Assembly: GCF_916700565.1 (NCBI RefSeq)
Contig: NZ_CAKAKO010000001.1
Location: 806,001 to 870,000 of the forward strand
From: Xenophilus sp. Marseille-Q4582
GTDB lineage: Bacteria; Pseudomonadota; Gammaproteobacteria; Burkholderiales; Burkholderiaceae_C
Reading direction: 5' to 3'
DNA length: 64,000 bases
Positions within the stretch are counted from its first letter, which is position 1. Every line of letters starts with the position of its first letter. This document shows positions 1-9,300 of this stretch, in pieces. The notes beneath the pieces are model-generated. The model was not told where the DNA came from. It was given only the letters and a program-made list of their open reading frames with translations, and did not search any database. The translations under genes and the position numbers were made by a program.

Positions 1-268
1 CGCTGAGCACCAACGCCGTGCGCAGCGCGGGCGACACATCGGCCAGCGCCACCCATTCGCCGCGCCGCACGGTGGCGTCGGTGCGCACGCGCTGCAGCAG
101 CGCGCCCTGGCGGTCGACGATGCGCACATCCGAGGGATGGTGGGCCGTGCGCACGTCGTCGAAGGCCGGCAGCGCCCCGGCCGCGGCGCATGCGGCCAGG
201 CCCAGGGCGGCCACGGACGCACGACGCAGGAAGGGCATGCCGGGGCGGGGCAGGGCGAGGCGGAGCAT
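1..268 (-). CDS. pbpC: Penicillin-binding protein 1C, N-terminal fragment (runs off the window)
   Basis: Only the first 89 codons lie in the window; the gene continues past base 1. The fragment has a basic start, a hydrophobic signal-anchor (about residues 17-33, rich in Ala/Leu) and then the segment PAFDDVRTAHHPSDVRIVDRQ. This is followed by a stretch ending RTALVLS, the region just before the conserved EDRRFxxH of the glycosyltransferase domain. This pattern matches PBP1C, a bifunctional periplasmic murein glycosyltransferase/transpeptidase. The start is uncertain: ATG at 268 has no Shine-Dalgarno, and an in-frame ATG at 238 also leaves a plausible signal-anchor. In E. coli pbpC lies next to the alpha-2-macroglobulin gene yfhM; here the counterpart begins about 12 kb upstream on the same strand, separated by other genes. 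Confidence 0.8.
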   Translation of the reverse strand, partial: MLRLALPRPGMPFLRRASVAALGLAACAAAGALPAFDDVRTAHHPSDVRIVDRQGALLQRVRTDATVRRGEWVALADVSPALRTALVLS

Positions 269-331
269 GCGCGTACTTTAAGCGGGGGCCGCGCGCGGCC
301 GGTCGCAGTGGCCGGCGCTGCATTGCAAATG

Positions 332-357
332 GCGAAGCCGGCGCGGGCCGGCTTCGC
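332..357. terminator. Perfect 11-bp hairpin downstream of the TonB receptor gene
   Basis: GCGAAGCCGGC, a 4-base loop, then GCCGGCTTCGC: a perfect stem 58 bases past the receptor stop codon and before pbpC. There is no long T-tract on either strand, so it is a possible terminator or RNA stabiliser rather than a canonical rho-independent terminator. The rest of 269-415 shows nothing else. Confidence 0.45.
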
Positions 358-1323
358 GCTGAGCGCGGACGAACCGGGCGTGGCCTCGTTCGGTCGGACC
401 CGGCCGCCGAACCGATCAGAAGTCCACGGTGGCCGACAGCAGGAAGGTGCGCGGCGCGCCCAGGATCGCCAGGCCGTCGCGCCAGCTGGCGTCCCAGTAG
501 CCGCGGTTGGTGGCGTTCTGCAGCGTGGCGCGCAGCGTGAGCGGGTAGCCCGCGGCCTGCGTGGCGTAGCGCGCGCCCAGGTCAAGGCGCGTCCACGCGG
601 GCGCGCGCTGCGTGTTGGCGCTGTTGAGCCACGCCGCGCTGTTGTAGATCACGGTGCCTGTGAGTGTCAGGCCCTGCACGGCCGGCACATCCCATTCGCC
701 GCCGAGGTTGATCTTCCACTTGGGCGCGGCCGGGGGCGTGTTGCCCTGGTTCACGCCGCGCGCGGTGCGCGTCAGCTCGGCATCGGTGAAGGCTACGCCG
801 CCCAGCACGCGCACGCCCTTGGCCACCTGGCCGAAGGTGCTCCATTCCACGCGGCGGTTGGTCTGCTCGCCCTCGGCATCGACGGAGTAGCGTGTGGGGG
901 TGGTGTAGACGTTGATCGTGCTGGGCCGCTTGATCTGGTAGACCGCCAGGGTGTTCGTCCAGGTGCCCAGGTCCCACTTGGCGCCCAGTTCGATCTGCTT
1001 GGTGGGCAGCGGCGGAATGGTCTGGCCGTAGTTGGTGGCGGCGGTGTCGGTGACCTGCGAGCCGCTGGTCAGGCCTTCGATGTAGTTGCCATACACCGAC
1101 AGCTGCGGCGTGATCTTGAACAGCGCGCCGACGGCGGGCGTGGTCTTGCTCGCGCGGTAGCTGCTGCTGCGGGTGACGAAGTTGCTCTGCAGGCTGGCGA
1201 GGTTGCTCGACAGCGGCGTGAAGCCTTCCAGGAACACGCGCTGTTCGCGCAGGCCCAGCGTGAGCTTAGAGCTACTAACAAAACCATGTCATCATCGAGC
1301 GCTTGATTGGTGTTTGATGAGGC

Positions 1324-1758
1324 ATGGGTCGAAACAGGAATAGAGAAATCAGCGCCGCGCTGTTCAAGAAGGTTGCCCCGCTGTTGCCGGTAGTCGTTGC
1401 CTCGGCCAAAGGCGGTCGCCCACGAGTGAGCGACGAGATGGCCCTGAACGGCATTCTGTTCGTGCTGCGCACCGGCATTCCCTGGGAGGGGTTGCCCCAG
1501 GAACTGGGCTTTGGCAGTGGCATGACCTGTTGGCGGCGTCTGCGTGATTGGCAGGCTGCGGGCGTGTGGCATCGCCTGCATCTGTTGTTGCTCGGTGAAT
1601 TGCGCGGCGCCGGCAAACTGGACTTCAGCCGTGCGAGCATGGACGCGGCCAGTGTGGCCAGCCCCCGGGGGGCCACTACACCGGCCCCAACCCCACGGAC
1701 AGGGGCAAACTCGCAAGCAAGCGCCACATCATCACGGACCGCCAAGGCATCCCACTGA
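1324..1758 (+). CDS. IS5-family transposase, orfA
   Basis: 144 codons, starting 55 bases inside the left end. It carries the N-terminal DNA-binding region of IS5-type transposases (VSDEMALNGILFVLRTGIPW, then the WRRLRDWQ segment) and the first catalytic Asp (SMDAASV, about residue 104). After the G-run at 1667-1672 the orfA frame reads a short unrelated tail and stops, while the rest of the transposase continues in the -1 frame. The active enzyme therefore probably needs a -1 ribosomal frameshift near 1667-1674, as known for other IS1031/IS427-type elements. A plain mutation is the alternative. Confidence 0.88.
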   Translation: MGRNRNREISAALFKKVAPLLPVVVASAKGGRPRVSDEMALNGILFVLRTGIPWEGLPQELGFGSGMTCWRRLRDWQAAGVWHRLHLLLLGELRGAGKLDFSRASMDAASVASPRGATTPAPTPRTGANSQASATSSRTAKASH

Positions 1759-2135
1759 TCTTCTGCGTCACGGGCGCCAACCGGCATGACTCGGTGGTTT
1801 TCGAGCAACTGGTCGACGCGTTGCCAGCGGTACGTGGCTGTCGCGGTCGGCCCAGGCGCTGGCCGCACAAACTGCATGCCGACAAGGGCTATGACTATGC
1901 TCGCTGCCGCTTTCACCTGCGCAAGCTGGGGATCACCGCGCGTATTGCCCGGCGCGGCATCGAACGCAACGACCGGCTCGGGCGTCATCGCTGGGTGGTC
2001 GAGCGCACGCACGCCTGGCTGGCCGCCTTCGGCAAGCTGCGTACTCGTTTCGAGCGCCGCATCGACATTCATGTCGCGTTGCTCTCGCTGGCCTGCTGCG
2101 TTATCTGCATTCGCCATCTCCCACCGTTTTGTTAG
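1668..2135 (+). CDS. IS5-family transposase, orfB (reached by -1 frameshift)
   Basis: The start given is where the -1 frame is entered, not a start codon. The frame reads HYTGPNPTDRGKLASKRH, then the second catalytic Asp in LHADKGYDYARCR and the catalytic Glu in RHRWVVERTHAWLAAF, completing the DDE triad begun in orfA. It ends a few bases before the right inverted repeat. The first ATG in this frame is only at 1794, which would omit conserved sequence, so independent translation is unlikely to give an active protein. Confidence 0.88.
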   Translation, partial: GGHYTGPNPTDRGKLASKRHIITDRQGIPLIFCVTGANRHDSVVFEQLVDALPAVRGCRGRPRRWPHKLHADKGYDYARCRFHLRKLGITARIARRGIERNDRLGRHRWVVERTHAWLAAFGKLRTRFERRIDIHVALLSLACCVICIRHLPPFC

Positions 2136-2142
2136 CCGCTCT

Positions 2143-3260
2143 TATTGATTCGGCCCTTGTGCACTTGAATTTATCTGCACCGCCCCCAACTCGGATTCAT
2201 GCAAGCAACTGACATGAGATCGTTGAGCCACGAAGCGCGGCATGAGCGCCGGGTTCAGGTCATCCGGCTACGCAAGGCCGGCAACACCTACGACAAGATC
2301 GCCGCGCTCACCGGCCTGAGTCGCACAGGCGTCTTCAACATCTGCAAACGCCATGAGGCGCTCGGTGCCAAGGCGCTGCACGACGCCATTGGCGGGCGCA
2401 AGCTCGGCGAAAACCGCTTGCTCGACCCCGCCCAGGAGGCCCTGGTGCGCAAGCTCATCGCCGACAAGACGCCCGATCAGCTCAAGATGCCCTACGCGCT
2501 GTGGACCCGCGCCGCTGTGGCCCAACTCATCGAACAGCGCTTTGGGCTGCGACTGCAAGTGCGCACCATGGGCAAGTCCCTGGCGCGCTGGGGCTTCACG
2601 CCGCAAAAGCCGATGAAGAAGGCCTACGAGCAGTCACCGGCGGCGGTCAAGAAGTGGCTCGACGAGGACTACCCCGCCATTGCCGCGCGGGCCAAGGCCG
2701 AGGGAGCCGAAATTCACTGGGGCGACGAGAGTGGACTGCGCAGCGACGATGTACGCGGCCGTGGTTTTGCGCCCAAGGGCCAGACGCCGGTGGTGCGGGT
2801 CAACACCAAGCGCCACAACCTGTCGGTCATCTCCACCGTGACCAACAAAGGGCAGATGCGCTGGCGCATCTTTGACGGGGCGCTCAACACCACAATCCTG
2901 ATCGACTTCCTGCGCCGGCTGATCAAGGGACAGACCAAGAAGGTGTTCCTGATCCTGGACAACCTGCGGGTGCATCATGCCAAACCGGTCAAGGCCTGGC
3001 TGGCCGAGCATGCCGATGCCATCGAGGTGTTCTACCTACCGAGCTATAGCCCGGAGTTGAACCCGGATGAGATGGCCAATGCGGATATCAAGCAGGCGGT
3101 CACGAAGCTGGCACCGGCGCGAACGAAGCTGCAACTGGCCAAAGCCACAGCCAAGCACCTTCGCAGCGTGCAACGCCAGCCCGAGCGCATCCGCAAGTAC
3201 TTCGAGCACGCCACGGTACGCTATGCGGCTTGAGTCAAGTTCATTGAGGCCGGATCAATA
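2143..3260 (+). mobile_element. IS630-family element with TA duplication
   Basis: The element spans 2145-3258 (1114 bp) and is flanked by TA at 2143-2144 and 3259-3260. IS630/Tc1-mariner elements always insert at TA and duplicate it. The terminal repeats begin TTGATTCGGCC (left) and TTGATCCGGCC (right, reverse strand) and match at about 19 of 25 positions without gaps. It carries one transposase gene. The left TA is part of the TTA duplication of the neighbouring IS5-family element, so both elements used the same target. Confidence 0.92.
2199..3233 (+). CDS. IS630-family transposase
   Basis: 344 aa, full length for the family. An N-terminal helix-turn-helix (about residues 25-55, YDKIAALTGLSRTGVFNICK) and a winged-helix region precede a DDE domain with Asp in IHWGDESGLR, Asp in FLILDNLRVHHAKPVKAWL and Glu in SYSPELNPDEMANADIK. 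All three catalytic residues are present and the frame is intact, so the element may be active. An in-frame ATG at 2214 is an alternative start. Confidence 0.95.
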   Translation: MQATDMRSLSHEARHERRVQVIRLRKAGNTYDKIAALTGLSRTGVFNICKRHEALGAKALHDAIGGRKLGENRLLDPAQEALVRKLIADKTPDQLKMPYALWTRAAVAQLIEQRFGLRLQVRTMGKSLARWGFTPQKPMKKAYEQSPAAVKKWLDEDYPAIAARAKAEGAEIHWGDESGLRSDDVRGRGFAPKGQTPVVRVNTKRHNLSVISTVTNKGQMRWRIFDGALNTTILIDFLRRLIKGQTKKVFLILDNLRVHHAKPVKAWLAEHADAIEVFYLPSYSPELNPDEMANADIKQAVTKLAPARTKLQLAKATAKHLRSVQRQPERIRKYFEHATVRYAA

Positions 3261-5023
3261 AGCCGGTCGTCGAACATCGACAGCGTGTCGGTCAGCGCCA
3301 CGCTCTGCAGCGAGGTGTGCGAACGCTGCAGCGGCGTGTAGTCGGCCGTGGTCAGCGGGATGCGCGCCGGGTTGTAGATGTTGGAACTGTAGGCCGGCGT
3401 CAGGCGCGTGGTGGACTGGCCGGCGTCGATGGTCAACTGCTGGCCGGCCAGGTTCCAGTCGTGCTTGACGGCGCCGGTGCGCAGGCTGCCGCGCAGGCCG
3501 GCTTCGGTGGCGCGCGTGTCGTTGTAGCCGGTGCCCGGCGGCAAGGTGGTGGCGTTGGTGCAAATGCCCGGGCGTACGCCGCCGCAGAAGTTGCCCAGTG
3601 CGTCGACGTTGCGCGCCGCGGTGGACAGGTAGCCCGTGTAGTAGTGGTGGCGCTGGCCGTAGCCCAGGTAGGCGGTCAGGTTGTCGAGGAGGTCCACCTC
3701 GCCGCGGAACATGGCGCCGCTGTCCGAGGCGTCCATGTAGGTGCCGGGGAAGAGGTTGGTGCTGGCCTTCGGCGCCTTGGGCACGGTGGTGCCGCTGAAC
3801 TGGGCGAAGGCGCCGATGCCGTCGTCGGTGCGGTAGCGCTGGTCGTACAGGTCCAGCGAGAAGCGCGCGCGGTCGCTACGGTAGTCCAGGCCCACGCCGG
3901 CCACGCGCCGGCGGGTGCTCATGTCGTCGGTGGCGGTGTCGCCGCTGGTCGAGGCGGCGTTGATGCGCACGCCCCACTGCTGGCGGTCGCCGAAGCGGCG
4001 GCCCAGGTCGATGGCGCCGCCCAGCTGGCGGTCCGACGCGTAGCTGGCGGTGAGGCGCGTGATCGGGTCGTTCTCGGCCCGCTTGGGCACCAGGTTGATG
4101 CTGCCGCCCACCGCGCCGTTGGGCGACTGGCCGTAGAGCAGGGCGCCCGGGCCGCGCAGCACTTCCACGCGGTCGGCCAGCTCCACCGGCACGCGGCCGT
4201 AGGGCGTGACGCCGTACATGCCCGACCAGGTGATGTCATCGCCATAGGCCAGGAAGCCGCGCAGCTGGTAGAACTCCAGCCCGTAGGCCGAGGGGCTGGC
4301 CTGGCGCACGGCCGGGTCGGCGATCAGCACGTCGGCGATGCTGCGCGCCTGCTGGTCCTCGAGGGTCTTGGCCGTGTACGCGGTGACGCTGAAGGGCGCG
4401 TCCATCACGTCCACATTGCCCAGCACGCCCAGGCGTGCGCCGCGCGCGACCTGACCGCCCGCGTACACGGGCGGGGCGCCGGCGACGGATGTCGCCTCGA
4501 CAGTGACGGTGGACAGGGTCTGGCCGTCGGCGCCCGCGGTGGCCGCGGCTGCATGCGCCTGGGCCAGCGCATAGCGGCCATCGGCCAGCCGGCGGGCCTG
4601 CCAGCCGCTGCCGGCCAGCAGGCGGCCCAGGGCCTCATCGGCGTTCAGCGTGCCCTGCACGGTGGGTGCCTGCAGCGATTGCAGGGCCGCGGCCGGGAAG
4701 GTGAGCGCCTGGCCGGTCTGCTGCGTCCAGGCCGTGAGGGCGCTGGACAGCGGCTGCGCGGGAATGTCAATGGCGCGCGCCGCGTCGGCTGGTGCGCCCT
4801 GTTGGGCGTGCAGGGCACCGCACAGCGACAGCGCGGCGAGCAGGGTGGCGGTGGGGCGCCGCAGCGAGGCGGCGCCGCGCAGGCGGCGGCCCGCGGGACG
4901 GGAAGAATTCATGGACCAGCTCCGAAGGCCAGGGTGGTGGACGGGCGGTGCTGGTGATTTGGCTTGCGGCTACGTGGGGCCTCTGCCCAGCTGGCTGGAG
5001 CAAAAGGCCGGACGCAGCACCGT

Positions 5024-5040
5024 GATGAGAATTATTCCAT
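5024..5040. promoter_or_regulatory. Candidate Fur box upstream of the siderophore receptor gene
   Basis: GATGAGAATTATTCCAT lies about 112-128 bases upstream of the receptor start (4912) in an AT-rich patch of otherwise GC-rich sequence. Its first part, ATGAGAATTATTC, resembles the left three-quarters of beta/gammaproteobacterial Fur sites; the right half-site is degenerate. Iron-repressed expression of the receptor is inferred from family knowledge. The rest of 4913-5203 shows no other gene. Confidence 0.5.
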
Positions 5041-5203
5041 ATTCCCTTTCGACCCATAAGGTCTGGAAAAGGGCGACAAGGCTTCCTTGATTTCTCTCAA
5101 GTTGCCGCGTGACGGCGGACGGCGCGCAGGCGGGCCGACGTCCTGCACCGCACGGTTGCGGGCGCGCGTCAGCATGGCGGCCTTCTCGTTTCAAGGAGCG
5201 CCG

Positions 5204-5452
5204 ATGCACAAGAGATCCCTGGCTCCCCTGGTGGCGGCGGGTGCCGCCGCTTTCCTGCTGGCGGGCTGTGTGGTGACGCCACCGCCGCCGCATCCCCATC
5301 CGCCGCCGGGCTATGGCGCCGGACCCGGACCGGGCAGTGCCTACGGCGACCGCGACCGGGACGGCGTGCCCAACCGCTACGACCGGGACCGTGACAACGA
5401 CGGCGTGCCGAACCGCTACGACCGCCGGCCGAATGATCCCTATCGCCGCTGA
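5204..5452 (+). CDS. Small lipoprotein with Asp-rich TSP3-like repeats
   Basis: 82 aa. ATG 5204 is chosen because AAGGAG sits 7 bases upstream; an ATG at 5087 in frame lacks such a site and would bury the signal peptide. MHKRSLAPL, a hydrophobic stretch and the lipobox LLAGC (Cys about residue 23) predict a lipid-anchored envelope protein. After a Pro/His-rich linker come two near-identical units DGVPNRYDRDRD / DGVPNRYDRRPN, resembling the Asp-rich calcium-binding units of thrombospondin type-3 repeats. The function is unknown; calcium binding is inference. A rho-independent terminator follows directly. Confidence 0.8.
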   Translation: MHKRSLAPLVAAGAAAFLLAGCVVTPPPPHPHPPPGYGAGPGPGSAYGDRDRDGVPNRYDRDRDNDGVPNRYDRRPNDPYRR

Positions 5453-5458
5453 ACGATT

Positions 5459-5510
5459 GGCGGGGCGCAGCACGGGCTGAACGCGCTGCGCCGTCCCGCC
5501 TGCGTTTTTT
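5459..5510 (+). terminator. Rho-independent terminator after the lipoprotein gene
   Basis: GGCGGGGCGCAGC pairs with GCTGCGC-CGT-CCCGCC (three-base bulge), followed a few bases later by TTTTTT at 5505-5510. It lies between the convergent lipoprotein and HAD genes. Confidence 0.8.
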
Positions 5511-5513
5511 GCC

Positions 5514-6197
5514 TCAGCGCACCGGCCGGGCCTGCGGCAGCAGCCAATCGGCCACCTGCGCCAGATTGTCGAAGCGCCGATGCGCGCGCGACAGATCCTG
5601 GTGTGCCGACAGGGCGTGCGGCACGGCCAGCGCGCGCAGGCCGGCCTCGGCGGCGGCACGCAGGCCGGTTTCCGTGTCCTCCACCGCCACGCAGGCCTCG
5701 GGCGGCAATCCCAGTCGGGCCAGCGCGAGCTGGTAGCCCTCGGGCGCCGGCTTGCTCCGCTGCACGTCGTCGCCTGAGACGACGGTGTCGAACCAGCCTT
5801 CGAGGCCGTGGCCTTGCAAGGTGCGCTGCGCGCCCGCGCCTTCTGCGCCGGTGACGATGGCCAGGCGCACGCCGGCCTCGCGCAGGCGGCGCAACACCTC
5901 GCGCGTGTGGCGCATCAGCGGGAAGGGCTGTTGTGCCAGCCAGCGCACGGTCGCCTCATGCTTCGCTTCTGACAGCTCGGCGGCCGTCACGGCCATGCCG
6001 TAGCGCTGCACCAGCGCGTGTGCGTTGGCCGGCGTCGGCATGCCGGCGTGGTGAACGCGGTAGGTGTCGGTGTCCAGGTGCACGCCCAGCGGTTCCAGCA
6101 CCTCCTGCCACAGCAGCAGATGCACGGGTTCGGAATCGACCAGGGTGCCGTCGTGGTCGAACAGCACGGCTTGCAGGACGGAGGAAGAAGCAGACAT
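5514..6197 (-). CDS. HAD-superfamily hydrolase (beta-phosphoglucomutase / phosphatase-like)
   Basis: 227 aa from ATG 6197; an in-frame ATG at 6254 would add 19 residues not typical of the family. It has all HAD motifs: I, FDHDGTLVDSEPVH (nucleophile Asp about 14, general acid Asp 16); II, IVTGAEG; III, Lys in SKPAPEGY; IV, VAVEDTETGL. The cap between motifs I and II is helical (subfamily IA, as in PgmB, YqaB and GS1-type phosphatases). The substrate is probably a small sugar or nucleotide phosphate but cannot be told from sequence. It lies downstream of the alpha-2-macroglobulin gene on the same strand, with a strong hairpin between them. Confidence 0.9.
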   Translation of the reverse strand: MSASSSVLQAVLFDHDGTLVDSEPVHLLLWQEVLEPLGVHLDTDTYRVHHAGMPTPANAHALVQRYGMAVTAAELSEAKHEATVRWLAQQPFPLMRHTREVLRRLREAGVRLAIVTGAEGAGAQRTLQGHGLEGWFDTVVSGDDVQRSKPAPEGYQLALARLGLPPEACVAVEDTETGLRAAAEAGLRALAVPHALSAHQDLSRAHRRFDNLAQVADWLLPQARPVR

Positions 6198-6286
6198 GGC
6201 GCGGACCGAATCGCAGAGAAAGGGTGAGGGCAGAGGCTGCTGCAGCCCATCCACAGCAGCATGAGACGCCGATGAAGCGGCTGCCC

Positions 6287-6312
6287 GCGGCTGCCCGGGT
6301 GCGGGCAGCCGC
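6287..6312. terminator. 11-bp perfect hairpin downstream of the alpha-2-macroglobulin gene
   Basis: GCGGCTGCCCG, a 4-base loop, then CGGGCAGCCGC, 44 bases after the macroglobulin stop codon and upstream of the HAD gene; part of the arm is repeated again beside it. It has no T-tract, so it may work as a terminator, attenuator or mRNA-end stabiliser. Confidence 0.45.
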
Positions 6313-6355
6313 GAGGCCGTTCATAAGGGCGTCGTGATCGGCGCGGCGTTCGCGC

Positions 6356-9300
6356 TCAAGGCGCCTGCACCTTCATGCGCGCATTGGGCGTCTCGCCGAA
6401 GATCTCGGGCGCGTACAGCGCCTCGGCGCGCGTGGGCGGCAGGGCGAAGTCGCCCACGTTGTTCAGGCGCACCGTGTACTCGACCTTGGTCACGCCCTTG
6501 GGCAGGTACTCGTAGTAGGCGCGGAAGGCCTCGAAGCTGCGCTCCTCATAGGCCAGCCAGCCGGCGCCCTGCGCCTGCCGCTCGCCCTGGGTGGCGATCT
6601 GCGAATCGCGGCCCAGCCCGCTGCCGAGGATGGTGGCACCACCGGGCACCGGGTCGGTCAGGGCGACCCAGGTCATGTCAGTGCTGGCGTTGATCTCCAG
6701 CGCCACGCGCAGCACGTCGCCGCGCGTGTACTTGCCGGCCTGCGCCTGCTCGACCGGCGTCACCGTCTTCTTGACCGCGTAGCCGGCCGCGAAGGGCTGC
6801 GTGAGCGGCACGGCGGCCAGCGACTGCAGCGTGAGCCAGGGCTTGCCACTGCCGTTCTGCACCACTTCCAGCGTGTTCTTGCCGGTGCCTGCGGGCCAGG
6901 GCAGGAACATGCCGTTGTTGCGGAACTGGCCCGGCGAGGCCGGCGCGCCGAACAGGCTGCGGCCATGCTGTGTGCCTTCGGGGTCGGTGGCCTGGATGCG
7001 CTCCACGCGGCTCCAGTCCACGACGGCGCTGGCGGGCTTGTCGCTGCCGGCGGCTGCCGTGGCCGCGGCGGCGTTGCGCAGCGTGGCCGTGGTGAAGCCC
7101 GCCACCGGCGTGCTTTCGTGCACGCGGCTGAAGCGCTCCAGCGCCAGGCCGCCCCACAGGTTGGCCGTGGTCGTGTGCCAGGCGCCGTTCTGCTGGCGCG
7201 CGATGAAGCCGCTGGCCAGGCGGCCGATGTCGTCCTTCCAGGCCGGGTCTTCCATCACCGTGAGCAGCAGGCGCGCGGTGTTCACGTCGCCGCTGGCCAT
7301 CAGCCACCACCAGTAGTCGCCCTGCTCGGTGCTGAAGATCAGCTTGGTGCCCTGGTAGGACAGGCGGGCCTTGAGCACGCTGTCGGCCTCGGCCAGGCGC
7401 TGTTCGCGCTGCGGCACGTCCTTCACGCGGCGCAGGATGTTGATCCAGTCGATCACCGCGCTGGTGGGCCACTGGTTGGGCGCGACGGTGAGGCTGGTCG
7501 TCATGCGGCCGGTGGCCTTGCCGTAGCGCGACAGCGCTTCGAGCGCGGCCAGCTTGCGCGCGTCCAGGTCCTGGCGCGGGCTCCAGAACTTGCGCTGGAT
7601 GCGGCCTTCGACGAAGGCGATCAGCCCGCTTTCCATGGGCGCGCGCACGGCGTCGGGCAGCGCGAAGGCGGGGTGGATGCCCGCGGCTTCGTGGCTCGCG
7701 GCCAGCAGGTAGGCCGTGAGCGTGTCGCTGCCCCGGCTCTCGTCGCCGCCGCGCGGCGGGAAGTAGGAGGCCAGGCCGTCGCTGTCGAGGTAGGCGGGCA
7801 TGCGCGCGACCACGCCCTGCCACATCTTCTCGTCGCGCAGGCCGATGGCCTTGCTGGTTTGCTGTTCCAGGCAGCTGTAGGGGTAGTTGGCGAACCAGTC
7901 GCGCACGCCGGGCAGGCCTTCGGCCAGGCGCGGCTGCAGGCTCATGCGCAGGCCGCCGCGCGGCGCGGCGCCGGGCTCGCCCGCGGGCAGCAGGGCGCCG
8001 GCCGGCGGCGCCACGTCCAGCGAGAAAGGCGCATCGCCACCCACCTGCACCAGTGTGGCCTGCTGCACCGTCAGCGGCACGGCCGGCACGACGCGCTGCG
8101 TGACCTTGAGCGCGTCCTGCGCGCCGCCCAATGTGTCCTTGGCTTCGATCTCCCACATCAGCGCCTGGCTGCGGGTCTGCGCCATGTTCGCGGGCGCCGT
8201 CAGGTCCCAGAACACGTCCCTGGCCTCACCGGCCGGAATGTCCACCGTCTGCGCCGGGATCTGCATCAGCGTGGCGCGCGGCGTGACCGCCACCTTCATC
8301 GCCTGGCCGGTGGTGTTGCGCAGCGTGATCTGGGCGCGGAACTGGTCGTCCTCGCGCACCAGCGGCGGCAGGCCGCTGATGATCTGCAGGTCCTGCGTGG
8401 TGGCGATGGTGGCCTGCCCGGTGCCGAAGAAGCCGGTGCCGATGTCGGCCACCGCCACGATGCGGAAGGTGGTCAGCGCATCGTTGAGCGGCACTTCCAC
8501 CGTCGCGCGGCCCTGCGCGTCCAGCACGATGTCGGGGTTCCACAGCAGCAGCGTGTCGAGCAGTTCGCGCGCGGGCGCCTTGCCGCCGCCGCCGCCCGCC
8601 GGCACCGCTTTCTTGCCGTAGTGGCGCCGGCCCACGATTTCCATCTGCGCGGTCGACGTCGACACGCCCCAGCTGCGCCGCTGCAGCATGGCGTCGAGCA
8701 GGTTCCAGCTGGTGTTGGGCATCAGCTCCAGCAGCGCCTGGTCCACTGCGGCCAGCGCCACCTCGGCGCCCGCGGCGGGCTTGCCGTCGGGCAGCAGGCC
8801 GGTGATCGTCACCTTCGCCTTGCCGCGCACGGTGTAGCTGGGCTGGTCGGTGCTGACCTTCACGTCCAGCTTGTGTGCCGCTGCGCCGACGCGGATCTCG
8901 GCCATGCCGAAGCGGTAGGCCGGCTTGCTCAGGTCCACCATCGCCGTGGGCGCCACGTACTCGCGGCCCTCGACCCAGAAGGCCTGCCACCATTCGCGCG
9001 GCGCCTTCCAGCCCCAGGTGAAGAAGGAATACCAGGGCACCTCGCGCAGCCGGCCACGCAGGGCCAGCACGCTCACGTACACGTTCGGGCCCCATTCGGG
9101 CTTGACCGTGAGGCGCACCGTCGGGTCTTGTCCGTTGAGCTGCACCACCTGCGTGTCGATGATGCCCTCACGTTCCACGGCCACCAGTGCGGTGGCAAAG
9201 CGGAAGGGGCTGCGCACCTGGAACTGCGCCATTTCGCCGGGCTCGTAGCTCTTCTTTTCGGGCAGCACGTCGATGCGGTCATGGTCCTCGCCGCCGAACC

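Larger units (their letters stand above)
1266..2144 (+). mobile_element. IS5-family element, IS1031-type, with TTA target duplication
   Basis: The element itself spans 1269-2141 (873 bp). Its terminal inverted repeats are 1269-1284 and 2126-2141, consensus GAGCNNCTAACAAAAC (14 of 16 bases match). It is flanked by TTA at 1266-1268 and 2142-2144. A 3-bp TNA duplication and GAGC-type ends are the known signature of the IS1031 subgroup of IS5. Two overlapping reading frames (orfA, orfB) encode a DDE transposase that would be made by frameshifting. The right-hand TTA directly abuts the IS630 element. Confidence 0.93.
416..4912 (-). pseudogene. TonB-dependent siderophore receptor, interrupted by two insertion sequences
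   Basis: The 5' part (4912 down to 3261) encodes a signal peptide, an STN domain (about residues 45-120), a plug domain (DRVEVLRGPGALLYG) and the first half of a beta-barrel. The 3' part (1268 down to 416) encodes the rest of the barrel and ends in Phe, as outer-membrane barrels do. The bases between (1269-3260) are two abutting IS elements. Removing exactly 1269-3260 (1992 bp, divisible by 3) rejoins the frame as MFDDRLKLTLGLREQ and gives an intact 834-aa protein, typical for an STN-containing ferric-siderophore receptor (FpvA/FoxA type). As it stands, translation from 4912 reads into the IS630 end and stops at 3221 after 563 residues, so no complete barrel can form. STN domains usually signal to an anti-sigma factor; no sigma/anti-sigma pair is in the window. 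A candidate Fur site lies upstream (5024-5040). Confidence 0.93.

Noticed and set aside
3317-4957. A 546-codon plus-strand frame opposite the TonB receptor
   Set aside because: Antisense shadow with Gly/Ala/Val/Arg-rich composition; the minus-strand frame carries STN, plug and barrel signatures.
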